NCBI GenBank assembly: GCA_014860845.1 | Contig: JACZIY010000331.1 | Span: 1 to 31,182, forward strand | Origin: Anaerolineaceae bacterium | GTDB lineage: Bacteria; Chloroflexota; Anaerolineae; Anaerolineales; Anaerolineaceae | Length of the DNA: 31,182 bases | Direction of reading: 5' to 3' | Shown here: one piece after another, positions 30,329-31,182 of the stretch | Numbering within the stretch: the first letter of the stretch is position 1 | Layout: every line of letters begins with the position of its first letter | Translations under genes and position numbers: made by a program | Notes under the pieces: model-generated | Seen by the model: the letters and a program-made list of their open reading frames with translations, nothing else | The model's database searches: none | What the model was told of the DNA's origin: nothing

Positions 30329-31182
30329 ATGCGCAAAAGACTCAAAAGCTTTCTCTTCAATAAATACCGCCTTATCGGCATACTGACCGTGGTGTTGGTT
30401 TTTTCATTCACTTTCACGAGTCTAATCAGTTATAACGTCACGCGCAATTCAATTGATAGTGATGCAAAAAACAAGATTCTGCCACTGATCAGCGATAACA
30501 TCTACTCGGAAATACAGAAAGAGTTGTTACAGCCTATTCATAATTCATCAATCATGGCAAATGATGAATTCCTGGTTGAGTGGGTGCTGGCAGGTGAGCA
30601 GGATACAGAAGAGATCGTTCGTTATCTGCAACGGATTAAAGATCGTTACGGTTATTTCAGTGCTTTTTATATTTCAGCCCGTACCAACAATTACTATTAT
30701 TACGATGGCCTCCTGAAACAAATCAGACCAGAGGATGAACATGACATCTGGTATTACAACTTTGTCAGATCGGGTCTCCATTATGATCTGGATGTGGATA
30801 ATGATGAAGCCACTTCTGGTACGCTGACCATTTTTATCAACCACCGCTTGGAAGACAATGCCGGTAATTTTCTGGGGGTTACAGGTGTGGGTTTACAAAT
30901 GAGCGAGGTCGGTGAGACACTCGAATCTTACCGCCAACGCTTTGGACATTTGATTTATTTGGTGGATTCGGAGGGTTTGATTCAGATCCATCCCAACCAG
31001 GACCTGGTTGAGAAAATCAACATACAAGAGTTGGAAGGGTTACAAAATATCGGAACTGATATTCTTAAAAATGATGATGTTACCCACTATTATGAATTCC
31101 GAACAAAAAATGGAGAAGAAACGCTCTCTACACGTTATTTGCCAGACCTGGATTGGTATTTGATTGTCGAACAGGATCAGAC
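30329..31182 (+). CDS. Cache-domain membrane sensor, N-terminal part only (output domain outside window)
   Basis: 284 codons are open to the window end. A basic start (MRKRLKSFLFNKYR) and a membrane helix (about 15-37) are followed by a large extracytoplasmic region. RYLQRIKDRYGYFSAFYIS, NNYYYYDGLLKQI, WYYNFVRSG, LDVDNDEATSGTLTIFINHR, GVTGVGLQMSEV and LIYLVDSEGLIQIHP form a double-Cache (dCache_1-type) ligand-binding fold. A second membrane helix and an output domain should lie beyond the edge. This Cache type commonly fronts GGDEF, histidine-kinase or chemoreceptor modules, and given the neighbourhood a GGDEF protein would not surprise, but that is inference. ATG 30329 has no strong ribosome site (AATCTAAGAAAC). 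Confidence 0.85.
   Translation, partial: MRKRLKSFLFNKYRLIGILTVVLVFSFTFTSLISYNVTRNSIDSDAKNKILPLISDNIYSEIQKELLQPIHNSSIMANDEFLVEWVLAGEQDTEEIVRYLQRIKDRYGYFSAFYISARTNNYYYYDGLLKQIRPEDEHDIWYYNFVRSGLHYDLDVDNDEATSGTLTIFINHRLEDNAGNFLGVTGVGLQMSEVGETLESYRQRFGHLIYLVDSEGLIQIHPNQDLVEKINIQELEGLQNIGTDILKNDDVTHYYEFRTKNGEETLSTRYLPDLDWYLIVEQDQ

Overview
The window looks like bacterial chromosome from a Chloroflexota (Anaerolineae-like) organism. This is an inference from several signs together: a K+-type membrane pyrophosphatase, a diguanylate cyclase with four GAF domains, secreted lipoproteins with Ser/Thr/Pro-rich linkers, many CPBP-family membrane proteases, and dispersed palindromes of the GTAGGGGCG...CGCCCCTAC type. 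No ribosomal or other phylogenetic marker is present apart from one tRNA-Asn, so the assignment is soft. Most genes have good Shine-Dalgarno sites (GGAGG/AAGGAG).

Layout. 1-2012 (minus): most of a membrane-bound pyrophosphatase, with its C-terminus outside the window. 2249-4314: a hypothetical ORF and a DUF5995 gene set among dense dispersed repeats (hairpin elements, GTAGGGG palindromes, mosaic blocks). 4315-10533 (minus): a signalling/carbohydrate block made of a four-GAF diguanylate cyclase, a 901-aa glycoside hydrolase (GH63/MGH1-like) 12 nt behind it, and a PAS-GGDEF diguanylate cyclase. 10917-12549: tRNA-Asn with a consensus promoter, then a CPBP protease gene closed off by a second, diverged copy of the tRNA 3' end. 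This looks like an att-flanked islet that has lost its integrase. 12702-14471: a secreted GH5-like lipoprotein with a discoidin-type C-terminal domain. 14643-15294: a broken membrane methyltransferase gene. 15386-17868: two tandem copies of a DUF1214-DUF1254 membrane-anchored pair. 17978-21053: small membrane proteins, an M23 lipoprotein endopeptidase, a second CPBP protease and an orphan MbtH-like protein. 21187-23414: an acetyltransferase, a PLP aminotransferase and a small membrane protein. 23659-24467: SRPBCC, DUF1905 and a tiny ORF closed by a terminator. 24569-27905: two further CPBP proteases, a 72-aa membrane protein, a zinc-ribbon protein and a membrane-anchored hypothetical protein. 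28032-31182: SRPBCC (minus), an ICMT-like methyltransferase, a 28-aa Cys peptide overlapping a zinc-ribbon membrane protein, and the N-terminal sensor part of a Cache-domain signalling protein.

How the genes fit together. The 4.3-10.5 kb block plausibly couples c-di-GMP synthesis to turnover of a glycan or compatible solute. The rest reads as accessory chromosome: short, mostly single-gene units concerned with the envelope, with recent decay (two lesions in the methyltransferase gene, a premature stop at the end of one DUF1254 copy, an out-of-frame tail after the M23 gene), tandem duplication and repeat insertion. I found no CRISPR array, transposase, integrase, phage gene or rRNA.
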